NCBI GenBank assembly: GCA_964516635.1
Contig: CAZEZY010000117.1
Span: 1-7,313, forward strand
DNA length: 7,313 nt
Source: CAZEZY01 sp964516635
Lineage (GTDB): Bacteria > Pseudomonadota > Gammaproteobacteria > Burkholderiales > Burkholderiaceae_C
Reading direction: 5' to 3'
Shown here: positions 6,832 to 7,313 of the stretch, piece by piece
Numbering within the stretch: position 1 is the stretch's first letter
Layout of the letters: every line of letters starts with the position of its first letter
Notes under the pieces: model-generated
What the model saw: only the letters and a program-made list of their open reading frames with translations
What the model was told of the DNA's origin: nothing
Databases searched by the model: none
Program-made: the position numbers and the translations under genes

Positions 6832-6835
6832 GCTG

Positions 6836-6840
6836 TCTCC
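6836..6840 (-). promoter_or_regulatory. Ribosome binding site that sets the start at 6831
   Basis: On the minus strand GGAGA lies directly before CAGC and the ATG at 6831, a standard Shine-Dalgarno spacing. The longer frame opening with TTG at 6855 has no such motif, so the shorter start is favoured. Confidence 0.6.
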
Positions 6841-6866
6841 AGTGGTTGTTTTCAAAGGGCGTCCAC

Positions 6867-6895
6867 AGGTTAAACGCTGCGCGAGCAGTTGTCAT
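6867..6895 (-). promoter_or_regulatory. Weak candidate sigma-70 promoter for the HpaB/AbfD-like gene
   Basis: On the minus strand ATGACA (6895-6890, 5 of 6 matches to TTGACA) is followed after 17 bases by TAACCT (6872-6867, 3 of 6 matches to TATAAT). The -10 is poor, so an activator or another promoter may be needed. The -35 lies within the inverted repeat at 6888-6911, which would fit control by a protein bound there. Confidence 0.3.
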
Positions 6896-6911
6896 CCACC
6901 AGATTGACAAC
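6888..6911. promoter_or_regulatory. Perfect 7-base inverted repeat GTTGTCA-N10-TGACAAC, candidate operator
   Basis: Arms at 6888-6894 and 6905-6911 are exact reverse complements separated by 10 bases, so their centres lie 17 bases apart, roughly one and a half helical turns. The repeat sits 57-80 bases before the enzyme's start codon and about 45 bases before the divergent ORF at 6956, a typical place for a shared operator. The T-N11-A spacing inside the arms would suit a LysR-type regulator, and MarR- or GntR-type binding is also possible. No regulator gene is visible in the window to decide. Confidence 0.45.
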
Positions 6912-6942
6912 CCGATGCCCCCAGCGATGACTGCACCACGCT

Positions 6943-6947
6943 GGAGG
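6943..6947 (+). promoter_or_regulatory. Strong Shine-Dalgarno sequence before the ORF at 6956
   Basis: GGAGG is followed by 8 bases and then ATG at 6956, close to ideal for bacterial translation initiation. It is the main reason to take the following ORF seriously. It could also be chance in G-rich sequence. Confidence 0.4.
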
Positions 6948-6955
6948 ACGCGAAG

Positions 6956-7300
6956 ATGCTCGGTCTCGCCCTCCGTCCGGTCCCGCTCATGGTCAACCGA
7001 AACGATCTGCAGCCCGCCCTCCTGATCCTCGAGATCGTGCTGCACAGCATCGATGTGCCCCACCCGGGTGCCCAGAGCCGCGAAGAACTGGTGCCCTGCG
7101 CCTATGCCCTGCAGGGCGTGATGCTGGTGGGCAAGCCGAAGATGGTCAAGGAAGTCACCAGACTGATGAAGCCACGTGCCATGTCATGGCCGTGGATGGA
7201 TGGACACAGGGACATGAAAAAAGCACCTAGGCATTTCTGCGCTAAGTGCTTGATTTTTTGGTGGGTCGTGCAGGATTCGAACCTGCGACCAACGGATTAA
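6956..7300 (+). CDS. Unrecognised ORF, probably a gene lacking its natural 3' end
   Basis: The frame opens with MLGLALRPVPLMVNRNDLQP and continues through ALLILEIVLHSID and ALQGVMLVGKPKMVKEVTRL. Up to about 7176 the third codon positions are nearly all G or C, and a GGAGG precedes the start. Both suggest real coding sequence. After that the frame runs through the hairpin terminator and antisense to the tRNA-Lys (ending VQDSNLRPTD), a typical read-through artefact, so the last 40 or so residues are not meaningful. I do not recognise the first 75 residues: no helix-turn-helix, nucleotide-binding or membrane motif is evident. It diverges from the HpaB/AbfD-like gene across the 6888-6911 repeat. 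It may be a remnant whose 3' part was lost near the tRNA. The antisense frame here is also fairly G/C-biased, which lowers confidence. Confidence 0.3.
   Translation: MLGLALRPVPLMVNRNDLQPALLILEIVLHSIDVPHPGAQSREELVPCAYALQGVMLVGKPKMVKEVTRLMKPRAMSWPWMDGHRDMKKAPRHFCAKCLIFWWVVQDSNLRPTD
7217..7251 (-). terminator. Rho-independent terminator downstream of tRNA-Lys (possibly bidirectional)
   Basis: The segments 7221-7230 and 7242-7251 form a 10-base stem (AAGCACTTAG with CTAGGTGCTT on the minus strand, one G-U pair) around an 11-base loop. On the minus strand it is followed by a run of U from the A-tract at 7217-7222, 8 bases after the tRNA's CCA end. A T-run at 7254-7259 on the plus strand could let it also stop transcription from the left. 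Confidence 0.8.
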
Positions 7301-7313
7301 AAGTCCGCTGCTC
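7259..7313 (-). tRNA. tRNA-Lys (anticodon UUU), 5' part beyond the window edge
   Basis: On the minus strand the 3' part of a tRNA is clear. The anticodon stem GCGGA/TCCGT encloses loop C-T-TTT-A-A, with the anticodon at 7301-7299 reading UUU for lysine. The variable region TGGTC is followed by the T arm with GCAGGTTCGAATCCTGC (5-base stem, TTCGAAT loop). The acceptor 3' strand ACGACCCA follows, with the CCA end encoded at 7261-7259. The D arm and the 5' acceptor strand lie outside the window. An efficient terminator follows. It decodes AAA/AAG codons. The 3' ends of such genes are common integration sites, but no integrase or attachment repeat is seen here. Confidence 0.95.

Noticed and set aside
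5491..6873. A 460-codon open frame on the plus strand, antisense to the HpaB/AbfD-like gene
   Set aside because: It lies entirely over a well-supported gene on the other strand. Its product is rich in His, Arg, Gly and Val with no recognisable domain, which is typical of antisense open frames in high-GC DNA.
7195..7300. A conserved-looking protein tail ending VQDSNLRPTD
   Set aside because: This is the familiar spurious translation antisense to a tRNA gene, not a protein.
7217..7313. Integrative element attachment site at the tRNA-Lys 3' end
   Set aside because: The terminator directly after the tRNA is intact, and no integrase or second copy of the tRNA 3' end occurs in the window.

Overview
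The window is about two-thirds G+C, with strongly G/C-biased third codon positions. Its gene families (a DUF748/AsmA-like envelope protein, a DUF3429 membrane protein, a flavin-type HpaB/AbfD-fold enzyme) suggest a betaproteobacterium, probably Burkholderiales and perhaps Comamonadaceae. That placement is inferred from composition and protein style, not from a marker gene.

Left edge (1-846): a patch of gene remains. The minus strand carries the tail of an acetyltransferase-like (GNAT) reading frame with an apparent one-base frameshift. Abutting it is the C-terminal part of an NAD(P)-binding SDR/epimerase-like protein that begins just before its catalytic YxxxK motif. On the plus strand, directly facing the SDR stump, is only the C-terminal end of a monovalent cation:proton antiporter. 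Both stumps lack their N-terminal halves and point away from each other, as expected if one deletion removed the 5' parts of a divergent gene pair.

Middle (843-5268): an intact DUF3429 membrane protein overlaps the antiporter stump by 4 bases. Its stop codon lies inside the -35 box of a good sigma-70 promoter, followed by a 16-base inverted repeat and a 44-codon small ORF with coding-like codon use. Then comes a large (1212 aa) single-anchor DUF748/AsmA-like envelope protein with a possible OmpA-like tail.

Right (5269-7313): a minus-strand 4-hydroxyphenylacetate 3-hydroxylase / 4-hydroxybutyryl-CoA dehydratase superfamily enzyme converges on the DUF748 gene with no intervening base. It resembles the dehydratase (AbfD) branch in sequence, but appears to lack key cluster and catalytic residues of that branch and the His of the HpaB branch. 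Upstream is a perfect 7-base inverted repeat that may be an operator. A divergent plus-strand ORF follows, with a strong ribosome binding site but no natural 3' end. The window ends with a Rho-independent terminator and a tRNA-Lys(UUU) on the minus strand, cut by the right edge.

Nothing here forms a recognisable multi-gene defence, secretion or mobile system. No transposase, integrase, CRISPR array or phage gene is seen. The main points of interest are the atypical HpaB/AbfD-fold enzyme, the small ORF with its own promoter and operator-like repeat, and the deletion-like junction.
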